Part shown: piece after piece, positions 1 to 5,925 of the stretch | Layout of the letters: the number at the start of each line of letters is the position of its first letter | How positions within the stretch are numbered: position 1 is the stretch's first letter | Assembly: GCA_050049775.1 (NCBI GenBank) | Contig: JASFVP010000096.1 | Location: 1-5,925 of the forward strand | Direction of reading: 5' to 3' | DNA from: JABDQZ01 sp050049775 | GTDB lineage: Bacteria > Pseudomonadota > Gammaproteobacteria > Chromatiales > Chromatiaceae | Length of the DNA: 5,925 nucleotides | Translations under genes and position numbers: made by a program | The notes under the pieces: generated by a model | Database searches by the model: none | Told to the model about the DNA's origin: nothing | What the model saw: only the letters and a program-made list of their open reading frames with translations

Positions 1-7
1 CTATAGG

Positions 8-83
8 CTATATTAATCCCTTACCACACCATAAAAACAACTGTTAGTTATGACATGATAAGAAAAACCTATACTATATTAAT
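8..83 (+). repeat. Spaced 10-base direct repeat CTATATTAAT
   Basis: CTATATTAAT occurs at 8-17 and again, identical, at 74-83. Each copy is preceded by CTATA (1-5 and 69-73), with a two-base GG between the two parts only in the first copy. Start-to-start distance is 66 bases. The second copy covers the proposed -10 hexamer. Paired regulator sites are one explanation; chance similarity in AT-rich DNA is the other. Confidence 0.4.
50..80 (+). promoter_or_regulatory. Possible sigma70-type promoter of the efflux operon
   Basis: A -35-like hexamer ATGACA (50-55, five of six matches to TTGACA) precedes a -10-like TATATT (75-80, five of six matches). The 19-base spacer is longer than the ideal 17. 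An overlapping TATACT at 70-75 is another possible -10 but lacks a well-spaced -35. Transcription from TATATT would begin near 86-88, at the edge of the palindrome at 89-112. The region is so AT-rich that -10-like hexamers arise by chance, so the exact placement is tentative. That a promoter lies somewhere in 1-130 is more secure, because this is the only non-coding sequence before the operon in the window. Confidence 0.35.
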
Positions 84-88
84 ATTTA

Positions 89-112
89 ATGATATATTTG
101 CAGAAATATCAT
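89..112. promoter_or_regulatory. 24-bp imperfect palindrome, candidate operator
   Basis: The outer arms ATGATAT (89-95) and ATATCAT (106-112) are exact reverse complements. The inner bases continue the dyad with a central TGCA at 99-102. In all, 10 of 12 base pairs across the axis at 100/101 match; the mismatches are 96/105 and 98/103. The site lies between the likely promoter and the adaptor's Shine-Dalgarno sequence, where a repressor would block transcription. RND efflux operons are often controlled by TetR-, MarR- or MerR-type regulators, but no regulator gene is in this window, so the binding protein is unknown. The AT-rich background raises the chance of accidental dyads. Confidence 0.45.
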
Positions 113-150
113 ATTTGCGCAGCTAGAAGCGACTCAGGAGTATCTCGAAC

Positions 151-1314
151 ATGAACAAGATCCTCGTTACAACAATATTGCTGGCTGGTACCACATTGAC
201 TGGCGTGACTTTTTTCAGCCAGCAAGTCGGGGCGGAAGATCAATCAGCCACAGCTGCACAGGAAGCGGCTCCTGCAACCATTACTGTGAAAACTTCCAGC
301 ATCGGCAGCACCATTGTGCTTGGCGGTACCGTATTGCCATTCAAGACGGTCAATTTATCCGCCCAGATGCCGGGTGACGTCGAGTTCATTGCCGGCCAGG
401 AAGGTGATGTCTTCAAAAAAGGCGACCGCCTGGTGGCGCTTGACACCGCGGCCCTGCTGGCCAAAAGACAACAGGCCTTGACCCAGCTGAGCAGTGCCGA
501 AGCCGGTTATCGCAACGCGATGGTGCAATATAACCGCGAGGTGCTGTCTCCGAACTCACAGGCCAACTCGCAGATGGGTGGCGCACCAAGCATGTTCAGC
601 ATGTTCACCGACCCGATGCGCTCATTCACCGGTGAAGGCAACCCGGGTTACGAACGTCATTCGAACCTTTACCAATACAACGTGGGTGTTCAAACGGCCC
701 TGAATCAGGTTGAACAGGCCAAGGCCGGCATACGCGAACTCGATGAGTCGATCAAAAATGCCGTCAGCTATGCACCATTTGATGGCGTGATCCTGAAAAA
801 GATGGTTGAAGAAGGCGACATCGTGCAGCCCGGGATGCCGCTGGTCACTTTTGCGGATGTCACCGCGTTGCAAGTGCGCGTTGAAGTACCGACCAATCTG
901 CTCAGCATGCTGCGTGAAGGCGCCCGCATGCACGCCCGCCTGGACGGTTCTGACCAGCTGATCAACGTCGTCGTGGATCGCATCTACCCGTCCGCTGACG
1001 CCGCCGGTCACACCACTACCGTGAAATTCAACTTCGAGGGTGCCAGCAACGCGCGTTCCGGTATGTATGCGGAAGTGCTGATTCCCGATCCGGACAAGAA
1101 AGGCGTTGAAAGCCCGGTGGTTCCGGAATCCGCCATTCTCTGGCGTGGCAGCCTGCCGGCCGTTTACCAAGTCACCGACAACGGTGACCTGAAAATGCGC
1201 CTGCTGCGTATTGGTGAAAAAACCGGTGATGGCAATGTTGTGGTCATCAGTGGCATCAGGCCAGGCGACAAGATCCTGGCAAAACCGGCAGCCAATACCC
1301 GATCCGGCTCCTGA
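151..1314 (+). CDS. RND efflux periplasmic adaptor (membrane fusion protein)
   Basis: This 387-residue protein should bridge the inner-membrane RND pump and an outer-membrane channel. A signal peptide is visible: MNK, a hydrophobic stretch to about residue 22, and likely cleavage after VGA at 26-28. There is no lipobox cysteine, so it is probably not a lipoprotein; the protein has no cysteine at all. The split lipoyl domain is formed by residues 67-98 (QMPGDVEFIAGQEGDVFKKG region) and 205-236 (APFDGVILKKMVEEGDIV region). Between them lies an alpha-helical hairpin, about 99-203, interrupted at its tip by a low-complexity Met/Ser/Gly/Pro-rich stretch at 133-172. A beta-barrel (about 238-312) and a membrane-proximal domain (about 320-378, including VPESAILW) follow. 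The start is supported by AGGAG at 136-140, ten bases upstream, and by the signal peptide. The gene lies 78 bases before the permease gene on the same strand, and the two are probably co-transcribed. Family assignment is firm; substrate is unknown. Confidence 0.93.
   Translation: MNKILVTTILLAGTTLTGVTFFSQQVGAEDQSATAAQEAAPATITVKTSSIGSTIVLGGTVLPFKTVNLSAQMPGDVEFIAGQEGDVFKKGDRLVALDTAALLAKRQQALTQLSSAEAGYRNAMVQYNREVLSPNSQANSQMGGAPSMFSMFTDPMRSFTGEGNPGYERHSNLYQYNVGVQTALNQVEQAKAGIRELDESIKNAVSYAPFDGVILKKMVEEGDIVQPGMPLVTFADVTALQVRVEVPTNLLSMLREGARMHARLDGSDQLINVVVDRIYPSADAAGHTTTVKFNFEGASNARSGMYAEVLIPDPDKKGVESPVVPESAILWRGSLPAVYQVTDNGDLKMRLLRIGEKTGDGNVVVISGIRPGDKILAKPAANTRSGS
547..666 (+). other. Met-rich insertion at the adaptor's hairpin tip
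   Basis: Adaptor residues 133-172 interrupt the two helices of the hairpin. They are rich in Ser, Gly, Pro, Asn and Met, with methionines at 142, 148, 151 and 156, and include the run MFSMF (148-152). The flanking segments (about 100-132 and 173-203) have the Gln/Ala/Leu-rich heptad look of adaptor helices. In known tripartite pumps the hairpin tip contacts the outer-membrane channel, so this segment would sit at or near that interface. Whether it is structural or binds something cannot be told from sequence. Confidence 0.6.
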
Positions 1315-1323
1315 TCTAAAGGC

Positions 1324-1353
1324 CACATCGGGGTATTCCGATACCCTGATGTG
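1324..1353 (+). promoter_or_regulatory. Strong intergenic hairpin with UCCG loop
   Basis: Bases 1324-1336 pair with 1341-1353 in a continuous 13-bp stem, with one G-U wobble (1330/1347). The loop is TCCG (1337-1340), a UNCG-type tetraloop, though closed by U-A rather than the most stable C-G. It begins nine bases after the adaptor stop codon. No T-run follows directly (the run at 1375-1380 lies 21 bases beyond the stem), so it does not look like a standard intrinsic terminator. A role in protecting the 3' end of the adaptor message, in RNA processing, or in tuning pump expression relative to adaptor is plausible but inferred. Confidence 0.6.
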
Positions 1354-1392
1354 ATTCCCTGATTCCCGAACGAATTTTTTAGGACACCAGCC

Positions 1393-4300
1393 ATGAGTGA
1401 TTCCAAAAAACACAGTCTGAGGACTGAAAAAGAACAAGTCACGGAAATGGAACTCGGTTTTGCCGGTAACCTGGCAAAAGCCTTCATCCACTCTCCACTG
1501 TCACCGCTGATTTTCATCGCCATGATGTTGATGGGTATTTACGGCCTGTACGCCACGCCGCGCCAGGAAGATCCGGAAATCTCCGTGCCGATGATCGACA
1601 TTTTTTACCGCATGCCCGGCGCCAGCGCCGAAGAAGTCGCCAAGCTGCTGGTCGGACCACAGGAGCGCCTGCTTAGTGAGATTCCCGGCGTCAAGCACGT
1701 TTACTCGGTCAGCGACAAGGAAATGGGCATCATCACCATGGAATACCATGTCGGCGAAGACATGGAATCCGCGATTGTGCGCACCGGCGACAAGCTGGAA
1801 GCCAATAAGGACACCCTGCCGCCCGGCGCCGAACCCGGCCTGATGAAACCCAAGGAAATCGACGACGTGCCGGTGCTGACGCTGACGCTGTGGTCAAACG
1901 AACTGGATGATGCCACCCTGCGCACGCTGGCGGTGAGTGTGCAACAGCATGTCAAACAGGTACCCAACACTGGTAACACCTTTGTCACCGGCGGCCGCGC
2001 TACCCAGGTAAGGATCGACGTCAAACCCGAGCGACTCAGCGGCTACGGGCTCAGCATGGGCCAGATGGCGCAAATGATCCAGGGCTTCAATACCGAACAG
2101 ACCGTTGGATCTACAGAAAACAGCGGCCAGTATTCATTCGTGGAAACCGGCACTTTCCTGCGCTCGGTCGAAGAGGTCAAAAAGCTGGTGGTCGGTAACC
2201 ATCAGGGCAAACCGATCTATCTGAATGACGTAGCCGAGGTCACCAAGGGACCTGAAGAGGCCAAGCAGATTGTTTCCTTCTCCAGCGGCGCCGCCTACTC
2301 CGGCGAAAAAGTTAATGGCGCACAGGCGGTCACCATTGCCATCGCCAAACAAAAAGGCGCCAACGGTGTGGAAGTGGTCAATGACGTGCTCGCTGAAATC
2401 GACAACATCAAGGGCTACCTGATCCCGGACAATGTGCATGTCGCGATCACACGCAACTATGGCAAGACCGCCAATGACAAGGTCAACTCGCTGTTGTTCA
2501 AACTGGCTGTCGCCACGGCAGCGGTTGTGTTCCTGGTGTGGATTTCCATGGGCGTCAAACCGGCCATCGTGGTATTGCTGACCATTCCGGTGGTACTGGT
2601 GATTACAGTGTTCCTGGCCATGTTCATGGGTTACAGCATCAACCGTGTGTCGTTGTTTGCACTGATTTTCTCGATCGGCTTTTTGGTCGACAACGCCATC
2701 GTCATCGTGGAAAACATCTACCGGCGCTGGCTCATGCACGGCAAGCCGGACACCGATGTATCGGTGGATGCGGTACGTGAAGTCGGCAACCCTACCATTC
2801 TCGCCACCTATACCGTGGTCGCCGCGTTGCTGCCGATGGGTTTTGTCAGCGGCATGATGGGACCGTACATGGAGCCGATCCCGGCTTTGGGTTCAGTCGC
2901 CATGGTGTTCTCGCTGTTTGCCGCACTGGTGTTTGCCCCCTGGCTGGCGATGCGTATCGTACCGGCCATGAGCAAGCTCAAGCAGATGGAAGAGCGCGAT
3001 GAGAAAATCGATGAAAAACTGGAACACCTGTACCAGAAATCCATCGGCGCGCTGTACAACAACCGTCGCAACGGCAAGCTGTTCTTGTACGGTTTGTTCG
3101 CCGCGTTTTTCCTTGCCTGCCTGATGTTCTACACCACGGCGGTCACGGTCAAAATGCTGCCGTTCGACAACAAGGCGGAGTTCCAGGTGGTCGTTGACAT
3201 GCCATCCGGCACCGCACTGCCCGAGACAGCAAGTTTCACTTATGACCTTGCCGAAACCATCCGCGAAGTACCGGAAGTCGTTTCGGTGCAGACCTACGTC
3301 GGCACCGCGATTCCGTTCGACTTTAACGGTCTGGTGCGCCACTACTACCTGCGCATGTTCCCATGGCAGGCGCAGATCCAGGTGATTCTCACCGACAAGA
3401 GTGAACGCAGCCGTACCAGTCATGATATTGCTAAGTCCGTGCGTGAAAAACTCGCTCCGATGATCGAAGCTTCCGGCATCAAGCAGTATGATGGCGCCGG
3501 TGTGACCGTTGTGGAAATGCCGCCGGGTCCGCCGGTGCTGCAGACCCTCGTGGCCGAGGTACACGGCCCGGATGCCGCCACCCGTCGCCAGGTAGCGCGC
3601 GACCTCAAGAACACCTTCGCCACATCCGATTTCGTTGGCGAGGAACAGACCTTGATGCGCAGCCCGATGAGCGCCTGGCGCTTTGAAATCGATACCGAAA
3701 AAGCCGCCCTCAACGGTGTTTCCATCGATTCCATTAACAAGCATCTGGCCATGGCCATGGGTGAGTTCAAGGTCGGTGACCTGAAACAGAAAGGCGTGCA
3801 TGAACCGACTTACATTCTCATGCAGGTGCCGCTGTCAAAACGCGCCAACCTCGACAGCCTGCACGACCTACCGGTCATGAATATGATGCAGCAGACAGTA
3901 CCGCTGGGTGCTCTCGGCAAGTTTGTCGAATACCAGCGCGACGACATGATCTTCCACAAGGACCTGCGTCCGGTTGAGTTTGTCGTTGGCGATGCCAAGG
4001 GTCGCCTGGCTGCGCCGATTTACGCCCAGCTTGATGTCGACGAACTGCTGGAAGATTACACCACGCCGGATGGCGTGCAGATTTCCGGCACCTACGCCGG
4101 CCCGCCGGACACCGATACCGTTTCCGGCTTTGAGTGGTCGGGTGAATGGACGGTTACTTATGAAACCTTCCGTGACATGGGCATCGCCTACGCCATTGCA
4201 TTGATCGCGATCTACATGCTGGTGGTGTGGCAGTTCGGCAACTTCATCATTCCGGCCATCATCATGGCGCCGATTCCGCTGACGCTGCTCGGCATCGTGC

Positions 4301-4734
4301 CCGGCCACATGTTGTTCGGCGCCGACTTCACCGCAACCTCAATGATTGGCTGGATCGCGCTGGCCGGTATCATCGTGCGTAACTCCATCCTGCTGGTGGA
4401 CTTCACGCTGGTGCTGTTACGTGATGGCATGTCGCTCTACGACGCAGTGATCACCGCGGCCAAGGCTCGTACCCGGCCGATCATGATTACCGCTCTGGCG
4501 CTGGTGCTGGGTTCAGCCGTCATCCTGACCGACCCGATTTTCCAGGGTATGGCGATCTCGCTGCTGTTTGGTGTGTTCGTCTCCACCGTGTTGACGTTGC
4601 TGGTAGTGCCGCTGGGCTGTCTCAGTATCGGCGAGCGTACTTTCCGTATTGCTGCCGGCCTGCCGGCTGAAAAAACGGCAGAAGAAAAACCGGCCGAACC
4701 AACAGGTAGCGACGACAACACCGTCAAAGCCTGA
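1393..4734 (+). CDS. RND family efflux permease (AcrB-like superfamily)
   Basis: This 1113-residue inner-membrane transporter should use proton influx to export a substrate through the adaptor and an outer-membrane channel. It shows the duplicated RND plan. TM1 is about 34-53, followed by a large periplasmic loop (54-366). TM2-TM6 lie about 367-386, 389-413, 417-441, 466-488 and 495-517. TM7 is about 562-584, followed by the second periplasmic loop (585-922). TM8-TM12 lie about 924-946, 949-970, 979-1005, 1028-1048 and 1052-1078. TM4 carries the relay motif GFLVDNAIVIVEN (429-441), with Asp433 followed by Asn434 where AcrB has two aspartates. TM10 carries VRNSILLVDF (995-1004), with Arg996 where AcrB has Lys940. 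Family-typical stretches include MPSGT (603-607) and PPGPPV (710-715). The start is supported by AGGA at 1381-1384, eight bases upstream; Met19 (1447) is a less likely alternative. It is somewhat longer than typical AcrB-like pumps (about 1030-1050) through an N-terminal cytoplasmic segment and a charged C-terminal tail. Drug, lipid or other substrate cannot be assigned; heavy-metal export is not indicated. Confidence 0.95.
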   Translation: MSDSKKHSLRTEKEQVTEMELGFAGNLAKAFIHSPLSPLIFIAMMLMGIYGLYATPRQEDPEISVPMIDIFYRMPGASAEEVAKLLVGPQERLLSEIPGVKHVYSVSDKEMGIITMEYHVGEDMESAIVRTGDKLEANKDTLPPGAEPGLMKPKEIDDVPVLTLTLWSNELDDATLRTLAVSVQQHVKQVPNTGNTFVTGGRATQVRIDVKPERLSGYGLSMGQMAQMIQGFNTEQTVGSTENSGQYSFVETGTFLRSVEEVKKLVVGNHQGKPIYLNDVAEVTKGPEEAKQIVSFSSGAAYSGEKVNGAQAVTIAIAKQKGANGVEVVNDVLAEIDNIKGYLIPDNVHVAITRNYGKTANDKVNSLLFKLAVATAAVVFLVWISMGVKPAIVVLLTIPVVLVITVFLAMFMGYSINRVSLFALIFSIGFLVDNAIVIVENIYRRWLMHGKPDTDVSVDAVREVGNPTILATYTVVAALLPMGFVSGMMGPYMEPIPALGSVAMVFSLFAALVFAPWLAMRIVPAMSKLKQMEERDEKIDEKLEHLYQKSIGALYNNRRNGKLFLYGLFAAFFLACLMFYTTAVTVKMLPFDNKAEFQVVVDMPSGTALPETASFTYDLAETIREVPEVVSVQTYVGTAIPFDFNGLVRHYYLRMFPWQAQIQVILTDKSERSRTSHDIAKSVREKLAPMIEASGIKQYDGAGVTVVEMPPGPPVLQTLVAEVHGPDAATRRQVARDLKNTFATSDFVGEEQTLMRSPMSAWRFEIDTEKAALNGVSIDSINKHLAMAMGEFKVGDLKQKGVHEPTYILMQVPLSKRANLDSLHDLPVMNMMQQTVPLGALGKFVEYQRDDMIFHKDLRPVEFVVGDAKGRLAAPIYAQLDVDELLEDYTTPDGVQISGTYAGPPDTDTVSGFEWSGEWTVTYETFRDMGIAYAIALIAIYMLVVWQFGNFIIPAIIMAPIPLTLLGIVPGHMLFGADFTATSMIGWIALAGIIVRNSILLVDFTLVLLRDGMSLYDAVITAAKARTRPIMITALALVLGSAVILTDPIFQGMAISLLFGVFVSTVLTLLVVPLGCLSIGERTFRIAAGLPAEKTAEEKPAEPTGSDDNTVKA

Positions 4735-4752
4735 GCCGTTTAACCGGCTGAT

Positions 4753-4783
4753 AAAAAAGGACGTCTCTGACGTCCTTTTTTTT
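4753..4783 (+). terminator. Intrinsic terminator of the efflux operon
   Basis: GGACGTC (4759-4765) and GACGTCC (4769-4775) form a perfect 7-bp stem around a three-base TCT loop, followed by eight T residues (4776-4783). Six A residues (4753-4758) precede the stem, so the helix can extend by A-U pairs. The structure would also work on the minus strand, though no convergent gene is present. It begins 18 bases past the permease stop codon and separates the efflux genes from the downstream dehydrogenase. Confidence 0.93.
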
Positions 4784-4793
4784 CGCGCAAATG

Positions 4794-4823
4794 TTGCAGA
4801 CAAGCCGCAACAATACACATAAA
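4794..4823 (+). promoter_or_regulatory. Weak candidate promoter for the dehydrogenase gene
   Basis: A new promoter is expected here because a strong terminator lies just upstream and the gene starts at 4860. The best pair I see is TTGCAG (4794-4799, three of six -35 matches) and CATAAA (4818-4823, four of six -10 matches), 18 bases apart. The match is poor, and the true promoter may be different or overlap the terminator. Confidence 0.22.
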
Positions 4824-4859
4824 ATTCGTCGTATTTTCTAGCTGTCCCGGAGACATCTA

Positions 4860-5925
4860 ATGAGCAAAGTTCTGATTATCGGCGCCGGCGGCGTTGGCCG
4901 TGTCGTCACCCACAAATGCGCCCAGCTGCCCGAAGTCTTCAGTGAAATCTGGCTGGCCAGCCGCACCAAAAGCAAATGTGATCAGATCGCCAGCGAAATC
5001 GGTGGCGATCGCGTGCAAACCGCCCAGGTTGATGCCGACAACGTGCTCGAACTGGTTGAGCTGATCAACAAAATCCAGCCCAAAATGGTGATCAACGTTG
5101 CCCTGCCGTACCAGGACCTGACCATCATGGACGCCTGCCTGGAAACCGGCGTCGATTATCTCGACACCGCCAATTACGAGCCACCAGACGAAGCCAAGTT
5201 CGAATACAAATGGCAATGGGCCTATCAGGACCGCTTCAAGGAAGCCGGCCTGACCGCCCTGCTCGGCTCGGGCTTTGATCCGGGTGTCACCAATGTGTTC
5301 ACCGCCTATGCGCTGAAGCATCATTTCGATCGCATCGACACGGTCGATATTCTCGATTGCAATGCCGGCGATCACGGTTATCCGTTCGCCACCAACTTCA
5401 ATCCGGAAATCAACATCCGCGAAGTCACCGCCAACGGCCGCTATTGGGAAAACGGTGACTGGGTCGTCACCCGTCCGATGGAAATCTCCCGCGTGTTCGA
5501 CTTCCCGGAAGTCGGCCCACGCAAGATGTATCTGCTGTATCACGAAGAAATGGAATCGCTGACCAAACACATTCCGGTGCAGCGCATGCGTTTCTGGATG
5601 ACGTTTGGCGACTCTTATCTCAAGCATCTGGAAGTCATCCAGAACATCGGCCTCGACAGCATCGAACCGATCGAATTCCAGGGCCAGCAGATCGCACCGC
5701 TGCAGTTTCTCAAGGCACTGCTGCCGGATCCGGCCTCGCTTGGCCCGCGCACCAAGGGCAAGACCAATATCGGCTGTATCATCAAGGGCGAAAAAGACGG
5801 CAAGCCGGTGTCACGTTACATTTACAACGTGAAAGATCACCAGGACTGCTACAAGGAAACCTTCGCCCAGGGTGTGTCCTACACCACCGGTGTGCCGGCC
5901 ATGATCGGCGCCAAGATGATGCTCG
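4860..5925 (+). CDS. Carboxynorspermidine dehydrogenase-like, 3' end cut off
   Basis: The window holds the first 355 residues of a saccharopine-dehydrogenase-family protein, without a stop codon. The N-terminus MSKVLIIGAGGVGRVVTHKC contains the dinucleotide-binding motif GAGGVG (8-13). A Rossmann fold spans about 1-125, with VINVALPY (78-84 region) and YLDTANYE (100-107) typical of the family. LLGSGFDPGVTN (134-145) leads into the substrate-binding domain. The overall pattern, including CNAGDHGYPFATNFNPEINI (167-186), fits carboxynorspermidine synthase. That enzyme uses NADPH to condense aspartate semialdehyde with diaminopropane or putrescine, giving carboxynorspermidine or carboxyspermidine in the cytoplasm; a decarboxylase (NspC) then makes norspermidine or spermidine. 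Family members are about 400 residues, so roughly 45-60 residues should be missing. The start is supported by GGAG at 4849-4852, seven bases upstream, and by the Rossmann strand beginning at residue 3. True saccharopine (lysine) dehydrogenase is the main alternative. Confidence 0.85.
   Translation, partial: MSKVLIIGAGGVGRVVTHKCAQLPEVFSEIWLASRTKSKCDQIASEIGGDRVQTAQVDADNVLELVELINKIQPKMVINVALPYQDLTIMDACLETGVDYLDTANYEPPDEAKFEYKWQWAYQDRFKEAGLTALLGSGFDPGVTNVFTAYALKHHFDRIDTVDILDCNAGDHGYPFATNFNPEINIREVTANGRYWENGDWVVTRPMEISRVFDFPEVGPRKMYLLYHEEMESLTKHIPVQRMRFWMTFGDSYLKHLEVIQNIGLDSIEPIEFQGQQIAPLQFLKALLPDPASLGPRTKGKTNIGCIIKGEKDGKPVSRYIYNVKDHQDCYKETFAQGVSYTTGVPAMIGAKMML

Noticed and set aside
76..85. Perfect palindrome ATATTAATAT as a separate regulatory site
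   Set aside because: It consists only of A and T in a very AT-rich stretch, so a 10-base dyad is expected by chance, and it overlaps the direct repeat already listed.
1324..1380. Hairpin plus T-run at 1375-1380 as an intrinsic terminator between adaptor and permease
   Set aside because: The T-run begins 21 bases after the stem, too far for classical intrinsic termination, and the two genes are functionally coupled and expected to share a transcript.
622..1491. Minus-strand open frame of 289 codons overlapping the adaptor gene and the permease start
   Set aside because: It is antisense to a well-recognised gene, rich in His/Gly/Val/Phe as expected for shadow translation, has no recognisable domain, and no clear ribosome binding site supports it.
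2893..3801. Minus-strand open frame of 302 codons inside the permease gene
   Set aside because: It lies fully antisense to the permease and has the His/Gly/Val-rich composition of a shadow frame. The long frame is explained by codon bias on the sense strand.
1393..4734. Permease as a CzcA/CusA-type heavy-metal exporter
   Set aside because: The TM4 motif VDNAIVIVEN and the general loop sequences do not look like the heavy-metal group, and the adaptor lacks a CusB-like N-terminal metal site. The methionines of the adaptor tip alone are not enough.
4857..5627. Minus-strand open frame of 256 codons opposite the dehydrogenase
   Set aside because: The sense frame carries a clear Rossmann motif and family signatures with a good Shine-Dalgarno sequence; the antisense frame has none.

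Overview
The window comes from a Gram-negative bacterium, most likely a gammaproteobacterium. The evidence is a periplasmic adaptor plus an inner-membrane RND pump, which need a double membrane, and a carboxynorspermidine-synthase-type enzyme common in Proteobacteria. The genes look GC-moderate to GC-rich, with third positions favouring G/C. The species cannot be named from the sequence alone.

Layout: positions 1-150 are a very AT-rich leader (about 27% G+C over the first 120 bases by count). It holds a possible promoter, a 10-base direct repeat and a 24-base imperfect palindrome that is a good operator candidate. Positions 151-1314 encode a secreted RND-type periplasmic adaptor (membrane fusion protein). 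A 78-base gap follows, with a strong 13-bp hairpin capped by a UCCG loop. Positions 1393-4734 encode a 1113-residue RND permease. A textbook intrinsic terminator at 4753-4783 closes this two-gene unit. After a short gap, 4860 to the window end encodes the first 355 residues of a saccharopine-dehydrogenase-like enzyme, best read as carboxynorspermidine/carboxyspermidine dehydrogenase; its C-terminus is cut by the window edge.

How they work together: adaptor and permease should form a proton-driven tripartite efflux pump with a TolC-like outer-membrane channel, which is not encoded here. The substrate cannot be deduced. The third gene is separated by the terminator and belongs to polyamine biosynthesis, so no functional link to the pump is implied. 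No mobile elements, CRISPR arrays, tRNA or rRNA genes were seen. I found no clearly undescribed system. The most interesting signals are regulatory (the leader palindrome and repeats, the intergenic hairpin) and a methionine-rich insertion at the tip of the adaptor hairpin.
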